Shown: in pieces, positions 1 through 23,202 of the stretch
Numbering within the stretch: position 1 is the first letter of the stretch
How the letters are laid out: each line of letters opens with the position of its first letter
Source: Castanea sativa
Taxonomy: Eukaryota; Streptophyta; Magnoliopsida; Fagales; Fagaceae
Length of the DNA: 64,000 nt
Assembly: GCF_040712315.1 (NCBI RefSeq)
Contig: NC_134013.1
Location: forward strand, 64,077,501-64,141,500
Direction of reading: 5' to 3'
Notes under the pieces: generated by a model
The model's input: the letters and a program-made list of their open reading frames with translations, nothing else
The model's database searches: none
Told to the model about the DNA's origin: nothing
Position numbers and translations under genes: made by a program

Positions 1-612
1 TGACGTTAGGCTAAAGGAATCAAGATAGCGAAGACTGACGGCCAAGGTGAGAAGGTCCTTAGCTGACGATATCTTTGGAGATGTACCTAGGCTGACGGCA
101 GCATAGGAGGTGTACTTTGGTTAACGACCTAGGCTGGCGGCAGTATAGGATGTGCATATTGGTTGACGACCTAGGCAGAAAAAGGTTGAAGGGGTGATCC
201 AACCTCCATTCTTAATCTATCTTGACTTCTACATACGTGAATATAAGGAAAGTTCTTTCGCTACACGTTTGGTCTTAGTCAAAAGGATCCCTATAAGGAA
301 AAGAGCTCTATACGATATGCAAAGATCCGCGAATTGCTCTTCTAAAAGGAAAGTACTTCCTCGCCAAGGCGTTTATTTCGGCTCTACACCACTATATAAA
401 CCCCAAAAACCCTCATGACAAAAGGTACGCACTATTACCTCAACTCTGGCACTCTAGGGTTGTTCTAAAGACTCTAACTTGATCGTCGGAGGGTCTTTGG
501 CCGGCACCACACCGGTGCTCTCTGTCGATCACCTACTTTCTCTTCGCAGGTGTTGCTTCAATCGGAGGAGTACTCGCAGCTCACTGGTGATTTCTTCGCC
601 ATCATCAAAAAA
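1..612 (+). mobile_element. Gypsy-type LTR fragment (solo or truncated)
   Basis: Seen: repeated GACGACCTAGGC-type motifs at 60-180, a TATA box followed by a C/A-rich start (ctatataaacccc, about 391-403), and then a leader ending in a stretch rich in GGCCGGCACC. This order (U3, TATA, R, U5) is that of plant Ty3/Gypsy LTRs. The left edge is outside the window. No gag-pol follows, so it is a solo LTR or a truncated copy. The right edge near 612 is a guess. Small open frames here (194-418, 479-664) are not taken as genes. Confidence 0.55.
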
Positions 613-976
613 CAATGTTTACATACGTAAACATTTGATGAGCAATGCATGGGGGAGTTTGTGACCCTTCAAGCCGATAGTTATTGAATTTAAAACATAA
701 AAAGTAAAGGAAAAAAAGTCGATAAGTTTTTACAATGAAGAATTGAAGATGGCCAACGAGAGTGAATCACATTATTTGTTATTATTATTATTAAGAGAAT
801 TACAAAAGATCAATTCAAAGAGAACGGAGCTGTTTAGGCTCAACTCAAACCCACAGTGCTTGGAATACTCCAAAGCGAAAAGGTTCGAATTTATTATGAT
901 AATTAAGAAGGTTGGAACTAATTGTCACACAAGCAAATTGGTCTGCATATGATATCTGGGTTAACACATCTTAAGT
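613..976. other. Unassigned AT-rich stretch
   Basis: I see no gene here. There is a short palindrome (about 619-635) just after the LTR fragment and a TTA microsatellite at about 777-795. The right part should hold the 3' UTR of the minus-strand beta-glucosidase gene that ends at 977. Confidence 0.4.
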
Positions 977-11927
<10,951 letters not shown>

Positions 11928-11980
11928 ATAAAGAAACAGATAAAGAGAGAGATCAAGCAATGCAATGTTAAGTGCCATAT

Positions 11981-11996
11981 CGAGAGAGAGAGAGAG

Positions 11997-12027
<31 letters not shown>
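11981..12027. repeat. GA/CT microsatellite in the beta-glucosidase 5' region
   Basis: About 45 bp of GA dinucleotides, just upstream of the beta-glucosidase start on the minus strand, where it reads as CT repeats in the probable leader. Such pyrimidine tracts are common in plant 5' UTRs. A short internal duplication of the first codons (11928-11978 versus 11877-11927) lies next to it. Confidence 0.8.
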
Positions 12028-12031
<4 letters not shown>

Positions 12032-12059
12032 ACTTTGAAGGATGGTTAGGGATCTAGAG

Positions 12060-12364
12060 ATGAGGGCTATCTATAGATTTGAGGTCATGACAGAGTTCGG
12101 AAAATTTATTTAACATCATTAGTTTTGTCTCATCTCTCTCTCTCTGTGAAACATAGCATTTATTATTGTTACATTTCTGTTAAGCCACATCATCCACACA
12201 TTTTCAAACTCTTTCTGTCTTATTTTTAATTCTTTTTCTTTTTATTAATTCACAACTTACCTTTTATCCTCCTTTATTTTTGGCTCTTCTTATTCACATC
12301 ATTTTACTATAAATTTGCAATTCTCTCTCCCATTCTATGGATGGTTTTCCCATATAAAAATATT

Positions 12365-12406
<42 letters not shown>

Positions 12407-13474
12407 TGATCGATCGATCGATTGATTTTATTATTATTTTTTGGTGGATTTTTTTTATCTTGCATCTCTACTTTAGGTTGATTAATTTTTGTATTTTTTA
12501 GAATTCTACTTTGGGTTGATGTGGTCTAGTTTTGTGTTTTTAAATTATTATCTTTTTCTTTTATTTGATTTCATAGATGTTATCTTATTACATTATAAAG
12601 ATAGTATATACAAATATAATGTTAGTCTAGACATAGCATGACTTAGATAATTTGGTGTTTATTACTATATCTTTTATTTTTACTCTTTTTCTTCTTATCT
12701 TCTTTACTATAAATTTGTTATTATCTCTCATATTCTCTCCTAAAAATAACTAATACTATATATGTATTAATTTTAGCAATTTGTTTCAATAAAATTGCAC
12801 TTTTTCCTCCTCAACAATATTATTGATCCTTTTGAAATGGCTATAAAAAAATTTTATTGATCTAAAATTTAAAATAAATTTAATAAGCTCAAAAAAATTA
12901 GCATAACAACAAAATTTATCAATAGCAAACTTTAGCCCAAACAACACCCCAAAACAAACCCATGATAGACACACACACAAAAAGAGAGAGAAAGGGTCTA
13001 AAAAGAAAAAAACACACAACACTCAAGACACTAAAATAAATAAATAAAATTTAAAGTGAGACTTTGGACTAAGGGCAGGAAAAAGGAGGTGTTGGGCCTG
13101 GGCAAGTGGGCACAGGCTGCACAGCATAGCATAGCACAACATAGCCGTAACAGTAAATAGACCGCACCGCGCCACCACTAGTCCACTATCCTCAAATTCG
13201 GTATTATTTCCTTTTTTAATTGGAATATCTTATCTCTCTCATAAATCTTATTGCCAAAAATTGCTAAACTTTTGTTGGTTGATTAGTTTGATTTGATAAT
13301 TTGAGTTGTGAAGAAAATAGACAGAGTGATGAGAGAATTCTCTCCACAATTTACACTCACCGAAAATAGAAGAGAGAGAGAGGCAAAATGCTCAATCTCT
13401 CTCTCTCTCTCTCTCTCTAATAAATCTAAAGAGAGAAATAGATTATTTGCAACTTTGAAATTTATTGGTTAATT
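12060..13474. other. AT-rich intergenic region with CT microsatellites
   Basis: I see no gene. There is a 34-bp CT repeat followed by a GATC/GATT run (about 12370-12426), another CT repeat (13396-13419), and long AT-rich stretches. The promoter of the beta-glucosidase gene should lie in the left part. Open frames here are short and of low complexity. Confidence 0.5.
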
Positions 13475-13757
13475 GTTAAAAGTTCAAATCTTCTATCCCA
13501 CTCTTCTTGCTCCACTGTATACTCTACAAATAAAAACATGTGACATGTCCATCTAATTTATTAAATGCTAAATTTATGCCTTCTATTATTTCAATTTCCT
13601 AAAATAAATAAATAAATAACCCATAATATTTAGGTAATTGAAATAATAGAACGCATAAATTTAGCATTTAATAAATTAGATGGACATGTGACATGTTTTA
13701 TTTGTAGAGTATACAGTGGAGTAGGAAGAGTAGGACAAAAGATTTGGACTCAGTTGT
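13475..13757. repeat. Long foldback hairpin (arms ~127 bp, loop ~28 bp)
   Basis: The stretch 13475-13601 is the near-perfect reverse complement of 13630-13757. For example CTCCACTGTATACTCTACA on the left pairs with TGTAGAGTATACAGTGGAG on the right, and ATTTATTAAATGCTAAATTTATG pairs throughout. A transcript from either strand would form a long stem. It may be a foldback MITE or a hairpin siRNA source. Confidence 0.85.
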
Positions 13758-14119
13758 TAAGTGCTTGTGTGCATAGTGCTGGTGTGTTGTGTGTAATGAT
13801 TTGTAGATTATTGAGTATTTAATGAGATGATAAATTCAAATTATATTTATTTGTAGACTATGAAAAAGTCAACTATAAATATTTGATGTTTTTCAAAAAG
13901 AAAAGATTCAAATAATTTCAAAGATTTAAAAATAAAAAAATAAAAAAAACTCCAAGTTTCATTTTCTTAAATAATTGCATTTGAATGTATTAAAAAAATA
14001 ATGATTTTTGTATTTGTCTTTATTAATGGTTTGTTAATACTAAATAAATGTTTATTTGGAGTTTCATAATTATTTTTTTTGGTTTATACTTATGTCCCTC
14101 TAACTCTAAATCCTGGCTC

Positions 14120-14930
14120 TGTCCTTACCCCATCTCCAAACAGACCATCAAAGCCCTACCCAAATGAAGTACCCCTTCACCTTTACTACCTTTCTGCACT
14201 CAAAAAGAATTAGAAAATTTTCTTGACCTTGTTTATCATCTAATGCAATCTCTATGGGAATAGTGTAATCTCGATTATCTGGATATCCTGTTGCAACTTG
14301 CAAGGCATAACTTGGTCATTTCCAAAGAAGAGGAGAAAGAGTATATACTTTGAACTTAAACCAACCCACCAACTATTCTGGGTACGCAACATAGAATTTG
14401 ATATTATGGTACTCTTGCTTCATATAAATCAATGCATCCCTTAACCCTTGTGGATAGACAAAAATTTGACTGCAACCTAGTGTCTGGATTAACAATGAAA
14501 TAATATGTTTTTAGGGTAAGTCCTTGATTTAAATCTATTTTAACATGTCAATTTAAAAACATTTTCTGCTAAAACAAGCTTAGTATGAAAATTTAGGAAG
14601 AAAAACTTGGCATTACTCATATGAAGCACGATGGGGTTGAAAAGAAAATCGGTCCTTACCATTTTGTATTAGCTCATTAATGAAACTGTTGTAGAAGTTG
14701 ACTCCCTCTTGGTTTACTCCACCCCTACCGTCCCACCTGCAAGTTCAACTTGGACCATATAATAACCACTTGAACTCTTGCTTTCATTTAGCTCATATTG
14801 AACTTTAGAACTTGCGGCCAAAAATTGGATCTCTGACTTCTGTAGAAAAAAAAAATCCCAAATCCGCTATTGATGGCCACATTGGCAATTCAATGTTGAG
14901 AGCCATATCTAGAGAGAGTCAGAGAGAAGA
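14120..14930 (-). pseudogene. Decayed GH1 beta-glucosidase copy
   Basis: Pieces in the same order and strand as the gene at 977-11927 but compressed to 0.8 kb. The piece at 14125-14205 matches exon 12, 14215-14310 exon 11, 14380-14490 exon 10 including the intron boundary, 14655-14740 exon 4, and 14850-14925 exon 1. Exons 2-3 and 5-9 are not recognisable. The matching exons carry indels and a stop, so this is a dead tandem duplicate. It is useful because its first exon starts at MALNI, supporting the start chosen for the intact gene. Confidence 0.8.
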
Positions 14931-15142
14931 TCAATAGATGGGTTGGGAATTTTTTCTTCAGCTTAGGGGTATTCATATTGTCCAAGTTTTCATCCAAATT
15001 AATTTGAAAGAATCTCTTCCAATCTACCGGCTAACAATTTATAAATTATATGTACTTATCTTAAATAAATTGCATGACTCATTTAAAACATTATATAATT
15101 ATAAATACTGGTTCATGTTCTTTTTAATTGTTAAGTAATGAG

Positions 15143-15640
15143 TTTTTTTTTTTTTTTTCATATGAAAATCAAGAAGATTTTATTTAAACAGAAATGGTAC
15201 AAACTACCCTGAAAATCCAATTAAACCTGCTCATCTATAACTAAATCAAAGAACACTTGAGAGGCATAGCCCAAAACAAAAGAAGCAGCCAACTTGTTCC
15301 ATAAAGGCCAGGTTGCTAGGCAGTGGGCCGCATCATTTGCTTCTCTTGGAGCCCAGTTAAACTGAGTATTTTGTGAGAAATGTGCCAGCCTAATTGTATT
15401 AGCAATTAGAATGAAAATTCTTCATCTCTCTGTTTTGCTTCTGAATAGTCTCCACACAAACTTTGGCATCACTTTCCACAATTATAGAGTAGGCGTATAC
15501 GTCCAGCTTCAAGGCTTGTTGAGTTGCCCAATTGATGGCTTCAGCTTCGGCTTGAAGTGGGATAATGGTTTCCACCCTTTTGGACAGGCAAAAACTAACG
15601 TCCCTCTCCAATCTCTCGTCACAATAGCCACGTATGATTA
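15143..15640 (-). mobile_element. 5'-truncated LINE fragment with poly(A) tail
   Basis: On the minus strand an RNase H-like domain (RVT_3 type, as in plant LINE ORF2) ends at a TAA at 15223-15221. A short 3' UTR follows, then an A15 tail (plus-strand T run, 15147-15160). The piece is flanked by imperfect direct repeats at 15104-15142 and 15641-15680, read as a degraded target-site duplication. The visible domain shows QAEAEAINWA, VESDAK and NWAPREANDAAH motifs of this family. Confidence 0.7.
15221..15640 (-). pseudogene. LINE-type RNase H (RVT_3) domain remnant
   Basis: About 130 residues of an RNase H fold read on the minus strand, with at least one frame change near 15580 and one near 15410. 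The motifs PLQAEAEAINWA, IIVESDAKVCVE and the C-terminal NWAPREANDAAHCLA are those of the reverse-transcriptase-like RVT_3 domain in plant non-LTR elements. The upstream reverse transcriptase is absent. Not a functional gene. Confidence 0.7.
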
Positions 15641-15689
15641 AAATACTAGTTCATGGTCTCTTTAATTGTCATACAATGATTTGAGGGAA

Positions 15690-18400
15690 ATTTTCTTTAA
15701 ACCATAGGTGGTAAACTTTTTTCCTGATAGGTTGAGGCGACTATAAATGTGGGAAATTTTGTTTTGCTTCAGCATGTGGGTTTAATTAGATTTGTGTCGT
15801 AATAAATTTCTTTTAGCATGCATGTTCTTGGGTTTATATGGACACTGAAAAGAGACGCTCAACAAGTCAATGTCAATGTCCATTGTTTTCTTTTCTAATT
15901 TGACGTTGACATATATACTTCTTAATTTGCTACATTACATTTCAAAAATGGATGGGTAGAGTACGAAAAAGACAAATAGATAATGGAAGTGACAAATTTA
16001 GAACGAGGAAAAGGAAATAAAACAGAGAAGATAGTGGGAGATGCGAGGGATTGAAGGAGAGAAGATATTAAAATTGACTTGGACTTCCAGAGGGATGATC
16101 AGATAAGGGTGACAAATTGAGATGATAGATAGGATACAAGAACGACAAAGTCTTGGAAATTGGAATTCAATATTAAGGAAAATGGGAGCAGGTTGGAGAG
16201 AGAAAAAAAAAATTCTAGAATACTTCGAAAGGCGATTGAAATTTTGGAATGATTATTATTGCACATTCTGATATGTGCAGAGTACATACAAGTCACATAT
16301 ATGACTTGTGTGTACTATGTGTATACTAAAGTATGTATAATAAACATCACTCCGAATTTTGAGGGCAATATGGAGCAGAACCTTTTTTTTTTTTTTTTAC
16401 ACTTTTTAGTCATTTGCTGGTTTGTCCCACCCGATTGGTATGCTGACCTAGTGAGAATGTCTTATAAGGAATTGCATGGCAAGTGAAATTTGGAGGTGAT
16501 GTGAGTGGGATTTTCCATTTATAGAAGGGTGAGGGCGACTGAGGTATGTGGGAAAATTCCGGACCTTCTTACCCCTAACCCTAAGGACAAGTTATGACTT
16601 GGGGGAGAGGGAATTGATATTCTTTCATTCCCTTCATGCCTAGATTTAGGCAAATGTCCTCATCTTATAGCACTATGAGATAAAAATCTACATGGTTTGT
16701 TATGAGAAGACTCTAGAGTTAAAACACTTGTATCAATTGTGAGCTCTCACATGGTAGCATTATGGACCATACCACATTTAAATGTGCATTTCTCAAGATA
16801 ATTAATTTAAAGCATGGCACAATAAAATGGTAATGGATCAAGATCACTTAACTTTGGCCATGCCCTTAATCAAAATATGAGGACAATTGAATGAATTTCC
16901 AATGAATCAGGTGCATATATTTTTTAGTTAAATTCATGGAACCAATTTAAATTAATTTCAATTTCCTTTTGAAAGTAATTGGATCCAAAATAAAGGCACA
17001 CTCTATGGAAAATCAATTAACTTCCACAATGAACTGCAATTATAAGGCACACATCTCAAGGTAATTTAAAGATTAATTTTTTGCCAAAGTTTCAGGATCA
17101 CCCAATCACGAGAATAATCTTGGAAATATCTTTGAAAAGTTCAACATGGGAAAATAACAAATTTTATAAAATATTGCATGTCTCCCAATAAAATAAACTA
17201 TGATATCTCAACTGTCTTAAACCTAATTTTATCATATTAACCCCCATAAAATTTATTGAAATCAACAAAAAAGGGGATTTAACCATTAATTAACCCCATA
17301 AAATTTATTGAAATCAACAAAAAAGGGGATTTAACCATTAAATTTACGAAGTCCCTTAATTCAAAGCTCAGAGGGAGAGGGAGAGAGGTGACGGGTTGAG
17401 ACCAACGCCAACAAGGTAAAAAATCCAACTCTTTGACCAAAAACAACAACAAATTCATTAAACACTACATATGCAGATATATTCAACACAAGCACAATGT
17501 GCTTTTAGCCATGTCCATGCTTCCTAGTATAGAACACTTGTAATAGTCGAGTCCATAATGATACACGTTTTCTTGAGTCACTTGTCTTTCCTATTTAGTG
17601 TTCGTAACATGTGGGAATTTTGGTGCGGGTGTGTTCCAAACACTCCTATATTAGTTAGGAGCATGTTCTTACTTGTGTTTATAAATTATTGTGGACCTTC
17701 CTTGATAGCTTAAGATATGTGGCCCCAAAGCAAACATGAGCCTTATCTATGTCATACACATGCCCTGCCCCCACCCTACCCCACCCAATCTCGTATCTTG
17801 CTTGTGAATCTAAAATAGTTTTACTTTGGATCTTTTATTTTTATCTCCTTTTGTGCCTTTATAGCCATTTGTAATAGTTTAGTTTGACCTGTTCTGCATA
17901 GCTTCTTTTGTAAACTAAAAGGATAATTATTGGGTATTCCCATAGTATTATAAATACGTATTTTTTTTTTTTATATAATTATCGATCCTACTAATTAAAT
18001 TTATGGTACTCCCAGAATATTCAATAATTTTCGGTAAGTAATCTATTAATTTACGAAGTCAATGGGTTATTAAACACATCATCAAAACACTTTCCCAATC
18101 CATTCATTTATTGCTTTCTCAATTAGATTACTTGAACCCGATAGAATTGTAACACATGTCCACATTTTGATGGATCCATTGCATAAGAGCGCTGAGACAA
18201 GGAAGTCCATGATATTAGGCAATTAGGGGCCGGGAGGAAGGCATTGATGTGTTAACATCATTAAAATATGAGGATGGAGATAAAACGTCAGATTCCTTAA
18301 TTATAAACAATTTCATCGATAACAATAGTTAATACGTAGTATATTTTAAAAAAGCAACTTTATCAGTGACGACACATATTGGGGGAAACAAATTAACATA
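15690..18400. other. Intergenic region, nothing recognised except a small tandem repeat
   Basis: I see no gene and no element with clear ends. There is a two-copy tandem repeat at 17238-17341 and several A/T runs. The upstream region and non-coding leader of the MPC1 gene probably begin near 18.5 kb. Confidence 0.5.
17238..17341. repeat. Two-copy ~52-bp tandem repeat
   Basis: Two nearly identical units at 17238-17290 and 17291-17341, each containing CCCCATAAAATTTATTG and AAAAAAGGGGATTTAACC. The near identity suggests a recent duplication. Confidence 0.9.
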
Positions 18401-19405
18401 CAAAGAAAAAGATATATTATTATTCGTTGAATTATAACATACGAAGTGTATTATTTCACAGATATGAAGGAGTGAAGCGTGTGAAAGTAAAACAAGGGTG
18501 TGAATAGACTTCCAACAAATAGATATCTAGCTGTGTAGCTTATTGGACAAGAAGAGGCACTTTGACTTGAAATCCTCATTTGAAGCTTTCAAATTTTCCT
18601 TGCATTCAGAGACAGTTCATCTGATGCACTGTATTTCTCATTTCTGCATATCTTGTTGGATTCTTGAGCTTACATCTGCAGCTTCCATCTAGTAAGACTA
18701 TTTCTCTTTTTATATTGATTAAGATTCATGGATGTTCTTCATCCCAATACCATAGAAACTGATTGAAGCTTTTCTTATTTTCTTTTTTTCCTAGATCAGC
18801 CTTGATTTTCTTGCGATGATATGATTGTGTTTGATATTGATCTGACCCACTTAAAAATATGCATCAGAATTTTAATCAAGTGAATCATAAAAACCAGAAA
18901 ACATCCAATTTTCAGTAAGTAGCAAACTTATGTTATATCAGGCTCCAGAAAAAGTGGAGCTTTGTAGCACCAACTACCAGTCTACCATCTTTTTAATGAT
19001 CTATAGACAATTAATATGCTTTTTAAATTTTGTTATATGGGCTGTCAAATTCCTGACCTTTATTTTTTGGGAGTGTAAATTAAGACACGTGGACTTGTTG
19101 TAATTATTGGGATTGGTCTAATTCAAAATAAGCTTATCATTAATTTATTGACTTTCTCATTTTATTATGTCTTATAATATGCTCTAACCCTGTCTTTGTT
19201 TGTAATTCCTGCAACATGAACCTTTTTTTTCTTTTTAAAGGTATGACTTCAAGAAGCCGAAATGCTAACTTAGAAATTTTTATCTTTTTGCTCAAGTGAA
19301 CTTGTTAATTTAAGGTATGCTTGAGTGTAATTAATATCATTTTGACTATTAATTTCAGCGTTAACTTCTTGTTATGTGCAGGTCTCCAAGTTGTCATAGC
19401 TTATA

Positions 19406-20512
19406 ATGAAAATCCTCCAGAATTTTTGGAACAGTCCCATTGGCCCTAAAACAACACACTTTTGGGGCCCTGTTGTGGGCTGGGGCATTCCTATTGCAGT
19501 ATGCTTCAATACTTCTACTGATGCCACACTAATGCATATATACTAACTTCAAATGTTTATTGTAGTTTCTTTATCCAAACATTTTTAGGAACTCATAGAT
19601 TTTGAACTTAGCTACTTTCAGATTAATATCATTGCTGATTCTGACAGGCAATGGTCGACACAAACAAACCCCCAGAATTGATTTCTGGCAATTTGACAAC
19701 AGGTTTCTATAAATTTAAGGCTTTGGGCTAATCAAGAATGGATTAATAATAATTTGAAACTTTTGATTTTAGCCTTGTAATGTGACCTTAGAACTATCAT
19801 TTCTGCGGTGTTATTGCAGTTATGTGTGTTTATTCAGCATTGTTCATGAGGTTTGCATGGATGGTACAGCCACGGAATCTCCATCTTCTTGCATTGCATG
19901 CCGCGAATGAGAGTGTACAGCTCTATCAGCTCTCACGTTGGTTGAAATTTCAAGGGTGAGCATCTAATTATTGACTAATTTTAGCACACATCTCAGACTA
20001 GAATGGTTTCCAACTTTTGTTTTATCACTTGTGGTTTCAATCTAATCCCATGGTTCTGAATTCTAATAATTAGTTAAAAAGAACAATGACCGATGAGTGT
20101 TGAATTGTGCTTGGCTCATGGAAGCATGAGCTGCATTGCTCAATGGTTCTGTTCATATATTGTTGCCAGATAGATAAATGGGACTAGTTATTCCATCCCA
20201 ATTTCTTGTATTCCATATAATCACCATTACATTATAATTATACCAAATGTACCTTTTACCTTTGTTTGGGCGATCCTTTCCTCCTTAACATAGACAAAAA
20301 AAATACTCCAGGACAAAGAATTTAAGCCATGCAACAAACTGCTATAATCCTATCTATAATATACAGAAAGCAACTTGGCCCAGGAATTCATTTCTCCCTG
20401 TTTCTACTCTCTCCTTCTCTCTCAAGATCTTTTATTTTTTCCTCAATTTTATTTTGACAGGTTTCTTGGTGACAAAAGCTTGCAGCAGAAGAACGAGGAA
20501 GCTGAAACATAG
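19406..20512 (+). CDS. MPC1: Mitochondrial pyruvate carrier 1
   Basis: Four coding exons, 19406-19498, 19648-19702, 19820-19955 and 20461-20512, join in phase to 111 residues, the usual length of plant MPC1. Family knowledge: MPC1 pairs with an MPC2-type partner in the inner mitochondrial membrane to bring pyruvate into the matrix. Seen: FWNSPIGPKTTHFWGPV near the N-terminus, KPPELISGN, CVYSALFMRFAWMVQPRN and ESVQLYQLSRW, all hallmark MPC1 blocks that span the membrane helices. No cleavable presequence is seen, as is normal. The ATG is the first in frame after a probable 5' UTR intron (acceptor at 19379-19380). All introns have GT-AG ends. The tail ends KNEEAET. The gene stands alone between repeat-rich regions. 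Confidence 0.95.
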
Positions 20513-20577
20513 TGATTCAGAGATGGTTGATTTATATTTTCTTTGTCGAATCTTTGAAACATAGTGATTCAGAGATG
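20504..20577 (+). repeat. Short tandem duplication across the MPC1 stop codon
   Basis: The 22 bp GAAACATAGTGATTCAGAGATG containing the stop codon occurs at 20504-20525 and again at 20556-20577, 52 bp later, in the 3' UTR. The coding end is not changed because translation stops at the first copy. Confidence 0.85.
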
Positions 20578-20579
20578 AT

Positions 20580-21909
20580 TGCTTTATGTTTTCCTAGCTA
20601 GGCCTAATCTTTGTACATTATTTATGATATATGGACGATTTGCTTCTTTTCCCCCAAGTGGTTTTCAACTACAATTTGTTTTATAAATAAAAATGAAGAA
20701 ATATCATAAAGTAGATGTTATAAGTTGCAATTTTATTGTATTTATATATAAATAAAAAAAACAATAAAAAAACTGATTAGATTGCACTGGACATACTAAA
20801 TACAACAAAAACTATAGTCCGATGCATCATTTGTGACACAAGACCAAAAAATTAATTTCATATTTTAATTTCATTTAAAAAATCTAGACTCTAGAATCAA
20901 ATCTAATTTTGGACATCTTCGATTTGACCAAACAAAACTAGAAAATTCTCAAATTGCGCTTCTTCTTTTTTGGGGTAAAACTCTTTGGTAAATTTGAAAA
21001 TAAATAAATAAATAATTAATGGTTCCCTCATCCTTCGCCCTTCCTTTCTTCTCCCAAACTAGAAGGACTATGTGCGAGGTTAGAAGTGTCCATTGCCCTC
21101 TCTTCTTTTTTTCTTTTTTTCTTTTTTTTTTAAATATAGAATAACTGTCCATTGTTACCATGAGGGTCAGACTTGGTAGTACTCTATTTCCTTGGGATTA
21201 TACTTACAAAATAGATATTTGGCTAAAATATTGCCTTCATTTGTAAATTTTATGACAAGTTTGGTTTTCCTCACTAAAATTTATAACTTCATTTTTGGTT
21301 TTTAAACTTTCAAAACTAAATATTTTATATCCTTTCTTCTATGTCTAACAGTTTATATCTTATATTGTCTAACGGAATGCTGGTGTGGTATCTAACTTGG
21401 ACCAAACTATTTCCTTTTTAAAAATTTTAGACACAAAACATGAAATTATTGGTACATGTGAAGATAACATTACATTAGGACAATTACGCATTCTCAAATA
21501 TTGATTTTGATAAAGATTCTGATCCCTTAATAATTTTGCCCATTATAAGTTACCATGGATAATGGAATGGGAATATGAATTTTCTTTATTACCATCAAGA
21601 ATTAAGTATATTGTCATAAAAACATTAGTCTAGTGGTGGATACAATTTATGAATAATAATATATGTTTGATTTGGCTTATTTTGGTTTTTTTTTTTATAT
21701 ATACAATTTTAAAAATTTTCACATATTTCTAAATATAGTTATACTTATATCTAATTTATTTCTTAAAAAATAACCAAGCAAAATTTTTTTTTTAATAAGT
21801 TTTTATAATTTGATATTTGGGGTATAACAAAATTGTGAGAAAATAATGCTTCATTCACAAGTTACTACGTAGAATTTGCCGGATTCAATTGATAGCTCAA
21901 TATAAATAG
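20580..21909. other. Intergenic region, no gene seen
   Basis: AT-rich with a T-rich run at about 21105-21131. It includes the MPC1 3' UTR at its left end. I recognise no element ends. Confidence 0.5.
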
Positions 21910-22695
21910 TAGGGCTGTAAACGAGTCAAACTTTATCAAGTAGTGCATATTTGAGCTTGACTCATCAATAAAAATCAAATACTCAAGCTTGGTTCGAGCT
22001 TGAGACAAGCCTAAAAGCAATGTTTGAACTTGAGCTCTTGAAAATACCATAAAGTTTGAGCTCAGCTTGATTAATTAGTCAAGCCAAGCTTGAGCTCAAA
22101 CTCGAGCTCAAGTCAAGCTTTTTAGCTTGGGATCCAAAACAATTGCATCATCAAATACTTATGTCACTAAAAATCAAGTAAATGAAAAACAATAATATAC
22201 TCATTTTATCATGCTTCTTAACCCCCATGTTTAGAAATTGCTCAAATTACAAATTTACATAATTAAATCCATCCATTCATCATTCATTGTCTATAACTTG
22301 AGTAATTGTTCAAAACACAATTTTTACATCCACATTTGTCATGAATGCAACTATAAGCTTCACAAATCTAAATAAATTAACATTCCAAAACATATATGAA
22401 TAAACAAGCTATAAATTAACATTCTAAAGCATGTGTAATGTCATAATAATGAGTTTATTTAGTAAACATATGTCAAGTTATAAACGAGTCAAAACTCAGC
22501 ACGTTTTTATTGAGCTATATTGTTCACGAGCTTGTTCAAAAACTTTTTTTTTTTTTTTGGGCTTTGCTTGTTTATCAAACAAGTTTAAAACTAAGGCTCA
22601 AGCTTAGTTTATTTATAAACAAACGAACATGAACGAACTTTTTATCGAACCAAGCTCAAGTTGTTCATGAGCGACTTGGTTCATTTACAACCTTA
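21910..22695. mobile_element. Non-autonomous hAT-like element
   Basis: Ends are inverted: TAGGGCTGTAAACGAG at 21910 and the complement of TAAGGTTGTAAATGAACC at 22695. The interior is rich in repeated GAGCTTGAGCTC and CAAGCTTGAGCTC motifs. This AGGG-TGTAAACGA type with Leu/Glu-like GAGCTC repeats is common in plant hAT MITEs. Flanks (ATAAATAG left, ATAGATGG right) are only a weak match for an 8-bp duplication. Confidence 0.55.
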
Positions 22696-23202
22696 ATAGA
22701 TGGTATTGTCAAGGTTTTTGTGTTTGTGATTTGAAAGCTGCCTACCTCCCCATTATTTACCTATTTCACAAACAAAAAATATTTTTTATAAAATTTTTTC
22801 TTTTTTTTAAAAAAAAGCCAAATTTTGGTCCATAGTCAGTAGTGCTTGGGCTCCATGATAGAGTGTATTTTCAGAGCCCAATAGTGCAGAGTCAGTCCGA
22901 TTTAATCATCCTTGATTATATGAAGATCAACGGCATCAAGTCCTCCCAAAACAGAGAGAGAATTGCACTGGATCAGAGCTCAACCCAGTCTCTCTTTCTT
23001 TGCTCAAACCCTACTCTCTCTCTCTCTCTCTTCAGGGTTTTACAGGTCGAAAAAATTTTCCTTTCCATTTCATATATTTTGCTTTGCATTAACAAGCTAT
23101 TAACTTTTCAATTTACCTAGTCTTAAACTTGAATTGAATTTTCAGGGCTGAATGATTTACCTGTGAAGAAGGAGATTCAAAGAAAAGAAAAAAACAAGGG
23201 AA

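Noticed and set aside
22842..23120. 92-codon frame before uL13m
   Set aside because: It covers the probable promoter and 5' UTR (CT-rich leader and an intron donor/acceptor pair); no protein similarity seen.
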